Source: Avena insularis (Eukaryota > Streptophyta > Magnoliopsida > Poales > Poaceae). Taken from it: DNA of 64,000 nucleotides. Positions 1-11,652 of the stretch are shown here, piece by piece; within the stretch, counting starts at the first letter, position 1, and the number at the start of each line of letters is the position of its first letter. The notes below the pieces were generated by a model. The model saw only the letters and a program-made list of their open reading frames with translations. It was not told the DNA's origin and did not search any database. The DNA is taken from positions 117,483,503 through 117,547,502 of the forward strand of contig CM042692.1 of assembly GCA_023614405.1 (NCBI GenBank). The letters are read 5' to 3'. Made by a program: the position numbers and the translations under genes.

Positions 1-1
1 G

Positions 2-385
2 CGACAAGTGGAGAACCTTGACTTCTTGCTTCATGACCGACAGCAGGAACTGGACAATGCCAGAGAGTTAGCCAACCTGAACCGTGCCATTGCCGACCAG
101 AAGGCCCAGACTTTCGCACTGCTCGTCCAAGATCGCCAGTCTCTTCGTCTCCAGCGTGCAAAGAAGGATCGCACCATCGCCCGTCTTCGCAAGAAGGTGG
201 CCGACCTCGAGAAGACCGTCAAGGAGCAGGAAGCTCAGCTTGCAGCAAAAGAAGAAGAAGACGAGGGTGAAGACATCCAGGGAGATATGGATTCTTACCT
301 CAGCCACGATGATGACTTTCTGGCAGAGGATGCTGTGGACTTCTACACTGATGATGAAGACTCCGACTTCATCGACGATGAGTAG
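2..385 (+). CDS. ORF0-like coiled-coil protein of T1 (N-terminus outside window)
   Basis: An open frame runs from the window edge to TAG at 383-385. The codon at 8 is GTG, so the true start lies upstream and the gene is partial. About 75 residues are rich in Q, L, K, R and E with heptad-like spacing (for example DRQSLRLQRAKKDRT and ARLRKKVADLEKTV), which suggests a coiled coil. The last 45 residues are very acidic. It ends about 250 bp before gag and is not part of the gag frame. Rice elements RIRE3 and RIRE8, of related lineage, are known to carry an extra ORF0 before gag; homology to them is inferred from position and character only. Unlike the damaged gag-pol, this frame shows no stop. Confidence 0.55.
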   Translation, partial: RQVENLDFLLHDRQQELDNARELANLNRAIADQKAQTFALLVQDRQSLRLQRAKKDRTIARLRKKVADLEKTVKEQEAQLAAKEEEDEGEDIQGDMDSYLSHDDDFLAEDAVDFYTDDEDSDFIDDE

Positions 386-633
386 ATGCACTAGAGCACT
401 GTCGTAGCATGAGATGTATCATCTCATTGTATCATAGCTTGCAGAATGGTTCTTAAAACCATCTGTTTTCCCCTTTGATTGTTGTGGTGTGTGTTGTATC
501 GTGTGCTTGCTTGCATGAATGAAAATGAAGTTAGTTGAAAAACCCGAGTCTAACTCAAAGTTGTAGCTTTGAAAACCCAAAACCATGAACCTTAGAATTT
601 CCCTCTTACCCCTATATCTATCTCAATCTTCAG

Positions 634-1784
634 ATGACTCGTGGAAACCAAGGAGGGAGAAGCTCATCGCAGGACCCAATGCTGCAGATCTTGCAGAATC
701 TCATCACGAAGTGAAGCAAGCGGGGCAGCGTCAAGCCAACTTAGCAACATTGCAGCAGATCGCCCAAATGGCTCTCAACAACCAAGGACATGGAAATCAG
801 GATCACCATGGATCTAAACTCAAAAAATTTCAGAACACCAATCCCCCAATCTTCAACCAATCTGAAAACCCATTAGATGACGATGGTAGTTCTGAGACCA
901 TGGAAAACAACCTCGAAGTTGCAGGAGTTGAGGAGAATGAGAAAGTTCTCTTCGCCACCCACTATCTGGCGGGAGATGCAAGAGCTTGGTGGAATAGCAT
1001 CTGCAACATGGACCATGGCTAGGTGATGACCTGGGAAGCATTCAAGGTCAAGTTCAGCCGCACCCACGTGCCGCAAGGTCTTGTCAACAGGATGAGAGAT
1101 TAATTCCGTGAACTGAAGCAAGGAAGATTGACTGTGGTAGAGTACCATGACAAATTCTTGTCACTTGCTAGATATGGACCGGATGAGATCAACACGGAAG
1201 CCAAGAAGAAACAAAGATTCTTAAACGGACTGCATGATGAGATGCAGACTGTCCTCGTCAACATCCGTTTCCAGGATCTTGAAGAGCTAGTCGACTCTGC
1301 CATTCAGATGGAAGGGAAGATTAACCAGGCAAACGACAACCGCAAGCGTCGTTTGATGCAGCAGTCTGGATCCAGTAGTCACCAGAAGTACCGTCCCAAC
1401 CCCTCACCAGGATATGCACCAAGGAACAACCGACCCCCAAATTCTCGCCCAAGCTACCCCAACCGTAGCGGAGGCAATGTGAAGTCCGGAGGAAACAATC
1501 ACAACTCCGGCAATGCCAACAACTTCAACCGTTCCCCTCCCAAGAGCAACAACAACACTGCCCCCAGAACTGGCAGCAATGTTGTACCTGTTGCAGTCAA
1601 GGACAAGTCCCAGATCACTTGTTTCGAGTGTGGAGTGAAGGGTCACTACTCCAATGAGTGTCCCAAGAAGACTGCCACCAATGCCCCTGTGAATACCCCA
1701 GCTCAGCAGCAGCGTCGTGTTCAACTAGGAAGGAGATTTGCCCCAGGGAACCCGCAACATCAAGCAGTCGTCTCTTCCACATGA
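634..1784 (+). pseudogene. gag: T1 gag, broken (capsid region plus CCHC zinc knuckle)
   Basis: Gag forms the particle that packages element RNA. I place the start at ATG 634, the first residues being MTRGNQGGRSSS. That frame stops at 712 and the rest continues in another frame, so there is a frameshift near 712. In the second frame stops occur at 1020, 1101 and 1782. The motif ARAWWNS (about 990) marks the retrotransposon gag core. Residues from about 1340 to 1600 form a low-complexity N/P/S/G-rich linker. A CX2CX4HX4C knuckle (C-FE-C-GVKG-H-YSNE-C) lies at 1620-1661. Protease follows in the same frame after the 1782 stop. The protein cannot be made whole from this copy. Confidence 0.88.
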
Positions 1785-2285
1785 GCAGAAGAAGCCCGAA
1801 GCGCGGATATAGTGTTGGGTATGTTTTCGGTCAACTTAGTTTTAGAAAGAGTATTGTTTGATTCTGGAGCATCGCATTCATTTGTCACCGAAGAATTTGT
1901 ATGCACTAGTAAGATTCGCCCAACCAACCTGAAGCATGTCATGATAGTTCAAATCCCCGGTTCAACTACAAAAGCTAGAAAAATTTGCAAAGTTGTACCT
2001 ATCAGAATACATGGGATAGATTTTTATGCCAACCTAATTGTACTTGGAACCAAAGGTTTGGAAGTAGTACTAGGTATGGACTGGATGTCAAGGCATAAAG
2101 GACTGATAGACTGTGCTAAGAAAGCCATCACCATGACCAGTAGTTACGGAGTAATGAGAGCATATCTCCGAAACCTTACCCGTCAATTCAAATGCAACAA
2201 AAGTGTAGCCACCCTACCATTGACCAAGTCGAGTAGTCGTGAATACCCGACGTATTCGGATGAATTGCGAGTATGCCCCGGATAG
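1785..2285 (+). pseudogene. T1 aspartic protease (retropepsin-like)
   Basis: This continues the gag frame and is open from ATG 1812 to the stop at 2283. The catalytic motif FDSGASHSFV is at about 1857-1886, and a second family block, VVLGMDWM, is near 2067. In the family this domain cuts the Gag-Pol polyprotein and acts as a dimer. It has no start of its own and would normally be made as part of Gag-Pol. The stop at 1782 upstream and the stop at 2283 before RT isolate it, so I call it non-functional although its catalytic D-S-G is intact. Confidence 0.85.
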
Positions 2286-3743
2286 GGATATAGAGTTCAT
2301 TATCGAACTAATCCCTAGAACCGGACCTATAGCCTAGAGACCCTATACCATGAACCCCTCAGAGTTAGTAGAACTGAAGAAGCAGTTGGATGCCATGTTA
2401 GCAACCGGCTTGATTCAACCAAGTGCATCGCCGTGGAGATCACCAGTGTTATTAAATCGACAAGAAAGATGGAGGCAACCGTCTGCGGTAGACTACGAAA
2501 GTTGAATGATGTCACCATCAAGAACAAGTACCCTTGCCAAAGATAGAGGATCTATTTGATCGTTGATTTGGAGCTCGGTATTCTCAAAGATTGATCTTAG
2601 GACTGGTTATCACCAACTTAAGATTCGTGCAATGGATATTCGAAGACCGCCTTTACTACTGCTATGGTTTATCTGTATACGGTTATGTCTTTTGGATTAA
2701 CCAATGCCCCTGCTTATTTCATGAATCTCATGAATAAGATCTTTATGAATTTCCTAGATAAGGTTGTAGTTGTGTTTATCGACGACATCCTTATCTACTC
2801 CAAGTCAGAAGAAGAGCATGAGCAACATCTGAGAATCATCCTAGAAACCCTGAGAGAGCATCAGTTATATGCCAAGTTCAGCAAGTGTGAGTTTTGGCTG
2901 AAAGAAGTAGGATTCCTAGGACATATTGTGTCTGCCGGAGGAGTCTCTGTTGATCCCAGCAAGATCAAAGATGTCGAAGAATGGGAAGCCCCAACCAATC
3001 AAACCCAAGTTCGTTCATTTCTCGGATTAGCGGGATATTACCGCAAGTTCGTAGAAGGATTCTCGAGCATAGCCCGACCAATGACCCAATTGTTGGAGAA
3101 GGACAAGAAGTTTGAATGGACAGACAAGTGTGAAGCCAGTTTCCAGGAGCTGAAGAAGAGATTGATATCAGCCCCAATTTTTATCATGCAAGACATCAAG
3201 AAGCCGTTTGATGTGTATTGTGATGCATCCAAGATTGGTCTAGGATGTGTATTGATACAAGAAGGCAAAGTCATCGCGTATCTGTCTCGACAACTGAAGC
3301 AGCATGAGCAGAACTATCTGACCCATGATCTTGAGATAGCAGCCGTGGTTCTAGCATTGAAGACATGGCGTCATTATTTGATGGGTAATCGCTGTGAGAT
3401 TTACTCAGATCATAAGAGTTTGAAGTATATCTTCACCCAGAAGGAGTTGAATATGAGGCAAAGAAGATGGATAGAGTTAATCAAGGATTATGACCTTGAC
3501 ATTCACTATCACCCCGGCAAAGCCAATGTGGTAGCGGATGCTCTTAGCAGATTGTCGTGTAGGCTAAACACCATGATCAAAGAGAAGCAACCAAGTTTGT
3601 ATGAGGAGTTGGAGCAGTTCAGGACTGAGTTAGTTAGCAAAGGATTCCTAGCTAGCATTGAACTTCAACCCACTTTGATTAGCCAAATCAAGGAAGCCGA
3701 AGGGAATGAAAGTATCACGGAATCAAACGTCGTATTGGTATAA
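2286..3743 (+). pseudogene. T1 reverse transcriptase and RNase H
   Basis: RT copies element RNA to DNA and RNase H removes the RNA strand. The N-terminal RT third (2286-2663) is scattered over all three frames with stops, for example near 2335, and several small indels. From 2664 a clean frame of 359 codons runs to TAA at 3741. It holds the RT active site FIDDILIYS (F-I-D-D at 2775-2786) and the connection region. RNase H follows ([15 protein letters not shown] near 3210-3255, with the downstream TDHKSL-like block read here as SDHKSLKY near 3406). Integrase is in a different frame after 3743, so a further frameshift separates them. Confidence 0.9.
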
Positions 3744-5112
3744 ACAAAGTACAGATTCACCGAAGGCGAAGAAGGTGTACTATGGTACAAAGGGCGTATC
3801 GTGTGCCAAGAATTGAGAGCTGAAGGAAATTATCATGAAGGAAGCTCATGATACTCTTTATTCTATCCACCCCGGAGGAACAAAGATGTATCAGGATTTG
3901 AAAGAGAAATTTTGGTGGCATAAGATGAAGAGAGAGATCGGAAGCTACATCGCCAAATGTGACATCTATCAAAGAGTCAAAGCAGAGCATCAGAGACCTA
4001 TAGGATTGTTGCAACCATTGCAGATTCCGGAATGGAAATGGGATTCCGTCGGAATGGACTTTATCACCGGTTTACCTACTTCTAGTAGGGGAAATGACTC
4101 AATCTGGGTCATAGTTGATAGACTATCCAAGGTAGCCCACTTCATACCTGTCAAGACAACCTACCAGAGTGCAAAACAAGCAGAGCTGTACATTGCTAGG
4201 ATTGTTAGTCTGCATGGAACCCCCAAGACCATCGTATCAGATCGAGGAACTCAGTTTACTTCAAGATTTTGGCAGAAAGTTCAGGAAGGATTAGGAACCA
4301 AGTTGAACTTCAGTACCGCGTATCACCCGCAAATAGATGGACAGACTGAGAGAGTCAACCAGATCTTGGAGGATATGCTTAGAGCTTGTGTGTTGGAATA
4401 TGGATCAAAATGGGAAGACTGCCTGCCCTTCGCAGAATTCTCATATAACATCAGTTATCAAGCTAGTTTGCAGATGGCACCATTTGAATTCCTATACGGA
4501 AGAAAGTGTCGTACCCCTTTGAATTGGTCGCAAGTAGGAGAGAGTCAGATCTTTGGACCCGACATTCTCCGAGAAGCAGAAGAGAAAGTTCACAAAGTTC
4601 GTGAGCACCTCAAGACCACCTAATCCAGACAAAAGAGTTATGCTGACAAGAGAAGGAGAGACCTGACTTTCAATGTCGGAGATTTCGTATATCTCAAGGT
4701 TTCACCATTGAAGGGAACTCAACGCTTTAGTCTGAAAGGAAAGTTAGCTCCCAGATATATCGGACCTTTCAAGATTCTGAACCGTCGAGGAGAAGTATCG
4801 TATCAGCTAGAATTTCCTGAAGAGATGTCAGCCATCCACAATGTGTTCCATATCTCGTTACTTCGCAAATGCTTGGAAGTGCCTGAGAAGACTGAAGTTT
4901 TCAAGAATATCGATCACAGAGCAGTGGAAATCAACAATGACCTGACCTATCGGGAAGTACCCATCCGTATCTTAGAAGAAGCCTACAGAACCACCAGGAC
5001 CAGGAGTATCAAGTTTCTCAAGATTCAGTAGAGCAACCATACTGAGGAGGAAGCCACTTGGGAGCGCGAGGATTACATTAGGACAGAGTTCCCAGATCTC
5101 TTTAGTTCCTAG
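3744..5112 (+). pseudogene. T1 integrase with chromodomain-like C-terminus
   Basis: Integrase inserts the cDNA into the genome. The HHCC zinc-binding head lies near 3840-3990, but its last cysteine pair reads CDIYQ, so one Cys is replaced by Tyr. The catalytic triad is intact: D at 4057 (MDFITGLP), D at 4240 (VSDRGTQF) and E at 4348 (GQTERVNQ), with 35 residues between the second D and the E as in the family. TAA at 4621 breaks the protein before the GPF/Y region (IGPFKI near 4760). The tail from about 4945 resembles the chromodomain of Tekay-type elements and is cut by TAG at 5029. The original stop is probably TAG 5110-5112. Confidence 0.88.
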
Positions 5113-5145
5113 TTTTCTTGTAAATCTCGGGACGAGATTTTGTTT

Positions 5146-5158
5146 AAGGGGGGAAGGT
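5146..5158 (+). other. T1 polypurine tract
   Basis: A run of purines (aaggggggaagg) sits just before the LTR start. In LTR retrotransposons this tract resists RNase H and primes plus-strand DNA synthesis. Its position directly upstream of TGTAACATCCC fixes the LTR boundary. Confidence 0.85.
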
Positions 5159-5159
5159 T

Positions 5160-8100
5160 TGTAACATCCCAAAACTTCAATCCAAGCTTATCAAGATCAA
5201 ATCATCCAAAAATGGGGTTAACAAAAACTTTTCCAAATTTAGAATGAAAGCATTCATATATGTGTGCATTTAAAATAGGAGTTGTTTGAATTGCCATGAT
5301 TGATTGATCCAATGCTTGTAAAATGTTTCTTAGGTGATTTAAACATCATCTACATCATTCCAAAACTTTTCCTAAAGAAAATCAAATCAAAAAGAATTAA
5401 AATGAAGGAATGGTCATTTTGACAAATTTAACTCTCATGCCTACTTTGGCTATTCCTAGTACTCAATTCTTAACAGAAAAAATTCTTGATCTTTGCACCC
5501 CTTGCTAGTACACATAATGAGGTACCAAGGCCCACCTTTTGATCTACTAAAAACATTCTATAAACTATTTTAAATGACAGTTTAAAATTGAATCTAATGC
5601 ATATGCATAGATCACCCCTATTTCAAAACCCATCAAATTGAGCACCATTTTCAAAACCCTTGCAACCAGAGACTACCTATCACTAGTGGAGATCACCCAA
5701 AATTTTTGAACTCAAAATTCAAAACTTTTTCTCTTGCCGCCATTTCGTCAAACACTTGGCAGGCAAGAATCTAGCTCTAATCTTAGCTCACTGTTTTCAA
5801 CAGAGTTTTGCCCCCATTTGATCCCCATTTACTCCCTCTGTCTCCCAATGATCTAACCAAAGCCTAAACACCCATCCCCTACACCCCTAGCAACAATGCC
5901 ATGCCGACCCGAGCCATGCCTCGCCGGCCAAACTTGAAACCACCGCAGCAGACCACCCCTCTCCCCCTCTCCATGTCTAGGAGGTAGCCAGCACCGCACT
6001 GCCCCTCTTTGTCCCTTGCCCGAGCCAAGAGCAGCCATGGAACATAGAGAAAAACCCGCGCCGAGTGCCACCGAACCATGCCGACGCGCCATGAGCATGC
6101 ATCCCCTCCGCTGACCGCCCCTTGAACCAGCTCATGCCCGCTCCGCCTCGACCTAGAGAACACCCCAGACATCCCCGTTCGCCGCCCAAAGCCCCACAGC
6201 CACCTCTCACCGTGGACACAGCCGCTTCGGCCGCGCAGAGCGCCACCTCACCCCGACCGCATGCCACCGCCCCTACGGCCGCATTGAAGTCCTAGAGCAC
6301 CGCCAGGGAACCGCACACCGATCGCAATCCCCAGCCATGCCACTAGCTCGTCGTAGCCATGTCGCCACGGTCGACCGCCCATCCCGCTCGGTCTCACCGT
6401 CGAGCCTATAAAAGGAGCCCTCCCCAGCACCAAAGACTCACACCATTCCACTCCCCTCACCTCTCTGAACCTCACCCACCCCTCGCCGGAGCAAGTGGAG
6501 CAGCAGCTCGCCGGAATTGGAGCCGGAGCCGCCGCCTCGGGAGAAGAAGGGTGCCGTTGATTCCGGCCACCCCAAGCTCCGCCGCGACCACGCCTAGCCT
6601 CGCCGTCGTCTTCCACGTCGTTCGCCCGCATCGCCGACCCTGCTGGAGCCGTGGTATGCCCCCAGTAGACCCCCACCGAGCGGCTAGGGTTCGAGCTCGC
6701 TGGTGACCTGTCCGTCGTTGACGACGACCCTCAGCCGTAGATCTAGCTTCTAATCGCACGGCCCACAGCGCGCGTACCGTTTCGCGTTTTAAGTGCCACT
6801 GACCAGTGGGACCCCCCTGTCAGCTGAGCCCCGTGCCGTGTAGCGGCACTGGGCCGGCCCATTTCCTTTCCCGCGCAAGCCCGTAGATTCAAATCTAGAT
6901 TTTTCTTTTTAGTTAGAATATAGTTTCTGTCAAGTGTTTCAAAATTCAATTCTGGGAGTTTGACAAATCCAAATTACATGAAACTAATTTTGTATGAAAG
7001 GTATTGAAATGCTCTATCCAAGCCCGTTGGATTTAATTCATTTAGAGATACAGATTTCTCCTAATAAAAATAAGAAGACAGAAGCTTTTGCAACTTGAAA
7101 CATTTTTATAAAATCAACCAAGTTAGCTTTTGAGTTGATTCCAACTCTCAAAAATCACATTTCATCATATCTATCCAAATATGTAATAATATTAAGGTTT
7201 ACAGGCAGTGACTTATGACTAGTACCAAAATAATGCTATATAGGCATTTCTAGTCACTTTAAATCATTAAATAATAAACTTAAACCAAAGTAATATTGAT
7301 CCAACCTTTAAATATCAATCCCACATGTTAGAATATGTGGTGAGGACATGTGTCCACATGATCCCATATTTTGGTGGTGAATATTAAATTTAGTTAATTT
7401 TTCAATGAGTAGAAATTACTTTTCTAACATAAAGAGGTTGAAACTATTGAATTAAAACTTGTGATGTTTGGGATGATAATAGATCATCAATTGTGTGGTT
7501 TAGAATACTACTTAGCCTAGTTAAGTATTGTTTGTGATTGTGCACTCCCTATGTATTTCTAGATGATAGTACCGACCAAGCCTTCGAGGAGGAGGAGGAG
7601 TTCTACCAAGAAGAAGAATAAGAAGAAAACTTCAACCACTGCACCAACCAAGGCAAGCTATTAGTGGCAAGCTAACCCTTGCAAACATGCTTTAGTAAGC
7701 TATTGTAGCAAGCTAGAATAAAACTAGATGGTTTAGTAAAGATGCCTTAAGCATGCTTTGATCACCCCCTTTAACTTAGTACCCCAAGTCTTATTGACAA
7801 GTTTTACCTCCCTTAGTTTACACAAAGTTCTTTAATTAATTTTGAAGGTAGCATAAAGAGTATAAAACTTGACCTACTTAGAAACCTTTAGATGTCATTC
7901 TATGGCATGAGATTGATCCCATCTTTCCACCTTAGTGAACACTCTTAACTTAGTACTTTAGAATAGCTCAAAACTTGAGTCACTTTAGATGGGAACACTT
8001 GGTGAAAATGAGTTATGAAAACCTTGGAATGATGAGTCATTCTATTGAGATGTTTTGACATGTGTTGAGAAACACAATTGGTTTATGATGATGAAAATGA

Positions 8101-9105
8101 TGAGGCATGAGCCTTAACCCTTTTATAAAACTGATGGTTGGATTCGGATGCGATACCATTCCAAATTTACCGTACAACCACATTACCTGAATTGGGTAAG
8201 GCTTAGCTAGAAATTTATATGCATTAGTATTAGTTCCCTCACGGGAGAGGTTTGAGCTGAGGCTACCTCTCAATGATGTCCACCTATGCAGTGCCCAAGA
8301 TGACTGATGGTCATGGTTGGGAGGCCATGCTCATAAGAGAGGTGCTTGTACTAGGGTGTGTAAAGGGAAGGTTATGTTTGATTATCTGCATACTAAGTAT
8401 GATGATTCAGGGTTATCCCTGACAGATGTATCGAATCTTGTGGTGAAAGTGTACCACCTCTGCAGAGTGTCAAACTATTCGAATAGCCGCGTCCGCGGTT
8501 ATGGAAAGTTGGAATGGCCATATTGTTTCGTTGTCAGATGTTTTCTAAATAACTTGAAATGAATGATGAACTTTGACTTGACCACAACAGGGTTGTGTTA
8601 ATGAAATTAGCTTCCCAACTAAAGTGATTCTAGAACTTTACTTTATCTTTTCTTGCTTCAGAACTCAGCTTAGGTTTCAAACTTAACTTGATAGTTATTC
8701 TTATTCAGCACCCTAACTTAGATTTATAACCCTTGTTAGTAGTAGTTTGCGAGTACTTAAAGAGTACTCATGGCTTTTGTCCCTGGCTATTATCATGGCC
8801 AGACTATGAAGGAGATTATCAAGATGATGGTCAGCAGGACAACTATGATAACTAGGACTATCTGCCTTCGTTAGCATTGTCTGTGCCCCTGAAGATGGAC
8901 CTCACCGCTACGTTATCGTTTATTTCCGCTGCTTGTTGTATTAAAGACTGGATCATGAGATCCTTATTTGTGTAAAACCTTATGTATGGTTTGTAATGGA
9001 TGATGTACTAGATATCCAATCTGTTATGTCTCGCAAAAATGGTAATCCTGGGATTGTGAGGTATGGCATAACGGGCATCTGGGATTAAAAATCCAGGTGT
9101 TGACA
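5160..9105 (+). repeat. T1 3' LTR (about 3.95 kb)
   Basis: It starts TGTAACATCCC after the purine tract and ends TGTTGACA, giving TG...CA ends. Composition is layered: AT-rich to about 5800, GC-rich leader-like DNA at 5850-6880, AT-rich to about 8000, then mixed DNA ending in a probable polyadenylation zone (8920-9000, after atttccgctgcttgttg). A TATA box is at 6406. Several open frames of 80-140 codons on both strands in the GC-rich part show no domain and are not called as genes. The stretch contains no gene that I can support. Confidence 0.85.
6406..6414 (+). promoter_or_regulatory. TATA box of T1 LTR
   Basis: The sequence ctataaaag lies at the edge of the GC-rich zone and is followed about 30 bp later by CA-rich leader DNA. 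This is the expected layout of an LTR U3-R junction, so the element transcript probably starts near 6440. Confidence 0.6.
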
Positions 9106-10594
9106 AGTTCTCACAACTTATTTAGTAAATATAGAGCACATTTGACAAGTGGTTGTACATGGAAGCTCGTAGACAAGAATGCCGCCAAATCTCTTTAAGC
9201 TGGGTTGCTTTCCACGTGTGCAAACAAGTCAGGGAAAGCCATTGATAGGGCTCCATAAAATGGAATCCGTTGATAGGGAGGTGCGACCGTTGATTGGGTC
9301 TCATGTGAATGACACCTAAACTTAGTACTCAACCAAAATATATCAATCCCATTCACCCAGGTGGTTCATTAAGTTATGTTGTTTTCATTACACCAAAAAT
9401 AATTTTCATGTGGCAAGGCTTGATTTAAATCCACCCACGAGATCTATAGCAAGGCTAAGCATACAACACCTACATTTTTTGCTACTCAATAGTCAGGAAA
9501 ACATGTGGCTATGCTATCTGGGTTGCATAGTATAGCATACTACTTCATGTAGTCCTACTCACAGAATATTTGGAAAATAACTAAGTGCATAGTATAAAAT
9601 TGTAGGACATTTATGTAGTGAACTTGCCTCTTGTTGAAGTTGTCGGAAATACTCTCTTCACAAGACAACGGTTACTCTCCGATCAATCCACACGACTCAC
9701 AAACATTGCAACGAATAAACAAACCACACAGACACACCAATCGATACAATACAAGGAAAGCGAGCAAAGTATACCAGAAGGTTTGGATTAGGTTGCACAT
9801 GTTTTATTAGACCAAGACTTGGTTCGCCTAATACTTTATTAGTATTAGATTGCAAATATTTACTTTGATATGGTTGCATTTGACACAAAGTGTTTATAGT
9901 AGCTTTAGGTCATTCGTAACTGCTATGTTGTAAATATGTTTGGAAAATAGTTTCATTTAGTCCTATTGGACAAATAAATCTTTCTGAAGATTTTGCAAAA
10001 AGGTTTTCATTTTAAAACCATTTTCTTAATGTAATAATCTCCAAAATAGCATGTGAAGGAGGTAAGCCTTTATAATTTAAATAACCTCATTGTAAACCTT
10101 CAAAACAAATTTACTCTCTGGTCCTAATGGATAGGGTATTAAAACAAGAGCATTTTACAAAATGATTCGTTTAAAAATCATTTTTATAATTAAAGTTATG
10201 CCTATATGGATAAATGGAAAATCTATAATATTGTTCAATTTAAAATGTTCAAGTTTGAAATATAATAGTGGGATACTATAGTAAGATTCATAAGGATTCT
10301 AGAAAGGTATTATTTGCAATTTTTGGATTTATAGATTATTTACTATGATTTAAATACTCTATATTGGAGTTTAAATATTTAAAATGATTTTATTTGTAAA
10401 ACGTCAAATTTTAAATTACTATAACATACTAAACATTTTTCTGAATCTACGCATATATCATATGTATTTTTATGACAAGCAGAAAATTTTCTATGCATTT
10501 TACAAGATAAAACATTTGTTTTGCCTATTTTAAATCTAAACAGAAACACAGTGCAGGGATGGCCAACGTGGCGTTGACGTGGTGCCACACGGTG
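9106..10594 (-). repeat. X-left: fragment of a Tekay-type LTR (minus strand), interrupted by T1
   Basis: This stretch matches 21560-23046 nearly base for base over its whole length (about 1489 against 1487 bp, with scattered substitutions and small indels). Both copies lack a coding frame. Read on the minus strand they show the order typical of Tekay-type LTRs. The left end coincides with the end of T1, where agttc is the T1 target. The right end is a deletion junction with Copia A. It is best explained as one LTR of element X, the other being X-right. Confidence 0.75.
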
Positions 10595-10613
10595 CTTGAT
10601 ATGAATCCACCGA
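10595..10613. other. Filler DNA at X-left/Copia A junction
   Basis: About 18 bp (ttgatatgaatccacc and neighbours) match neither the continuing X sequence nor the Copia LTR start. The same words occur in X-right near 21887-21903. A short copied patch at a deletion junction is typical of error-prone double-strand break repair. Confidence 0.5.
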
Positions 10614-11639
10614 CGAGAGGCAATAATAAAGTGGTTATTATCTTGTTCCTTGTTTATGATAAATGTTTATTTTGCATGCTATAATTGTATTAATATGGAA
10701 ACGTTAATACATGTGTGTTTAATAAACAAATAGAAAGTTCCTAGTAATGCCTCTCATATAAACTAGCTCGTTGATTGAAACCGGAATTATTTTATGCTAG
10801 AACTATTTCGATGGAAACCAGAATAAAAAGTTCCTAATAAACAATTATAGCATGTTGGAATTATTTCGATGGAAACCGGAATTATTTCGGGTGAAATTGC
10901 AGAAACTGGTTCTGCATGTGATATTGAAATGTTCCAGGGGGTTTTATGTGAATGTTTGTTAATTAAATTAATTTAAAAAAATCTGAAAAAAATAAATAAA
11001 AGAGTTTTATTAAATGAGAGTGTATTAAATTTGGAGAAATTTAATGCATTAAGTGGGATTTTAAGTGGAGAATATGGAGGGTCATATTTATGTGGGGGAG
11101 TTACCACCACATGAATGAGGGAGAGGAAGGGGCACCCTCCATGGGCACCGGCCATGGGGAGGGTCTGCCCCCTCCTCCTATAAAATCCCCCCTCTCCTCC
11201 CTTCTCACACACACCTCCTCGTGAAGGATCTTTCTCCCCTTCTAGAATTATTCCCCATGGTCTCGGATTAACGAGATACATGTTCCCAGTGGCTTTTCAT
11301 CTGGAAGGAGTTGCTGCTTCGACTGCATCGCTGGAGCGAGGAGGTGGAGGTTGTTCGGTGGACCGGACGTGTGTGCGATCACGGATGCACCGCTACTTTG
11401 CAGTGCTGGACTTGATGGTGCTGGACTGGCTGAACTTGCTGGACTTCATCACGATCTTGAGATCAGCAAGTGTATGACTACATCATCCATGAGTCCAACC
11501 TCGTAACGCTTTGTCGCTCTTCAAGGGTATGTTCTCTATGGATGTATATCCACCTGTTGCTTGTACCTAGTAGATAGATCTTGGCGTATAGTAGTTCCCA
11601 TCGTAGGATTTTTTTGTTTTCTATGCTGCAAACCCAACA
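10614..11639 (+). repeat. Copia A 5' LTR, internally deleted and patched
   Basis: Bases 10614-10776 match 19474-19636 of the 3' LTR, and 10855-11639 match 20356-21150. About 720 bp present in the 3' LTR (19637-20355) are replaced here by some 78 bp (10777-10854) made of repeated LTR words such as atttcgatggaaacc and aaaagttcctaataa. A TATA box (tataaaat, 11179) and the LTR end are kept. The first 15 or so bases, with the TG end, are missing. Confidence 0.8.
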
Positions 11640-11640
11640 G

Positions 11641-11652
11641 TGGTATCAGAGC
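11641..11652 (+). other. Copia A primer binding site (tRNA-Met type)
   Basis: The sequence tggtatcagagc lies one base after the LTR end. It is the standard Copia primer site complementary to the 3' end of initiator tRNA-Met and confirms the plus orientation. Confidence 0.92.

Larger units (their letters stand above)
1..9105 (+). mobile_element. T1: Ty3/gypsy retrotransposon, Tekay/Del-type chromovirus, 5' truncated by window edge
   Basis: This is the interior and 3' LTR of a plus-strand gypsy element. The order is ORF0-like gene, gag with CCHC knuckle, aspartic protease, RT, RNase H, integrase with a chromodomain-like tail, purine tract, LTR. Integrase after RNase H defines Ty3/gypsy, and the chromodomain-like tail plus an LTR of about 3.9 kb starting TGTAACATCCC point to the Tekay/Del chromovirus lineage. 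The 5' LTR and primer site lie left of the window. At least two frameshifts and several stops break gag-pol. The five bases after the LTR (agttc, 9106-9110) are also present at the equivalent uninterrupted site at 21560, which supports the right-hand boundary. Confidence 0.9.

Noticed and set aside
5853..6676. Overlapping minus-strand frames of 80-142 codons in the T1 LTR
   Set aside because: They lie in the GC-rich leader of an LTR, occur on several frames at once and show no domain; high GC lowers stop frequency.
11641..11652. Possible tRNA genes at primer-site words (also 16469, 45373, 51625, 59504)
   Set aside because: Only the 12-19 bases complementary to a tRNA 3' end are present, next to LTR ends; no cloverleaf follows.
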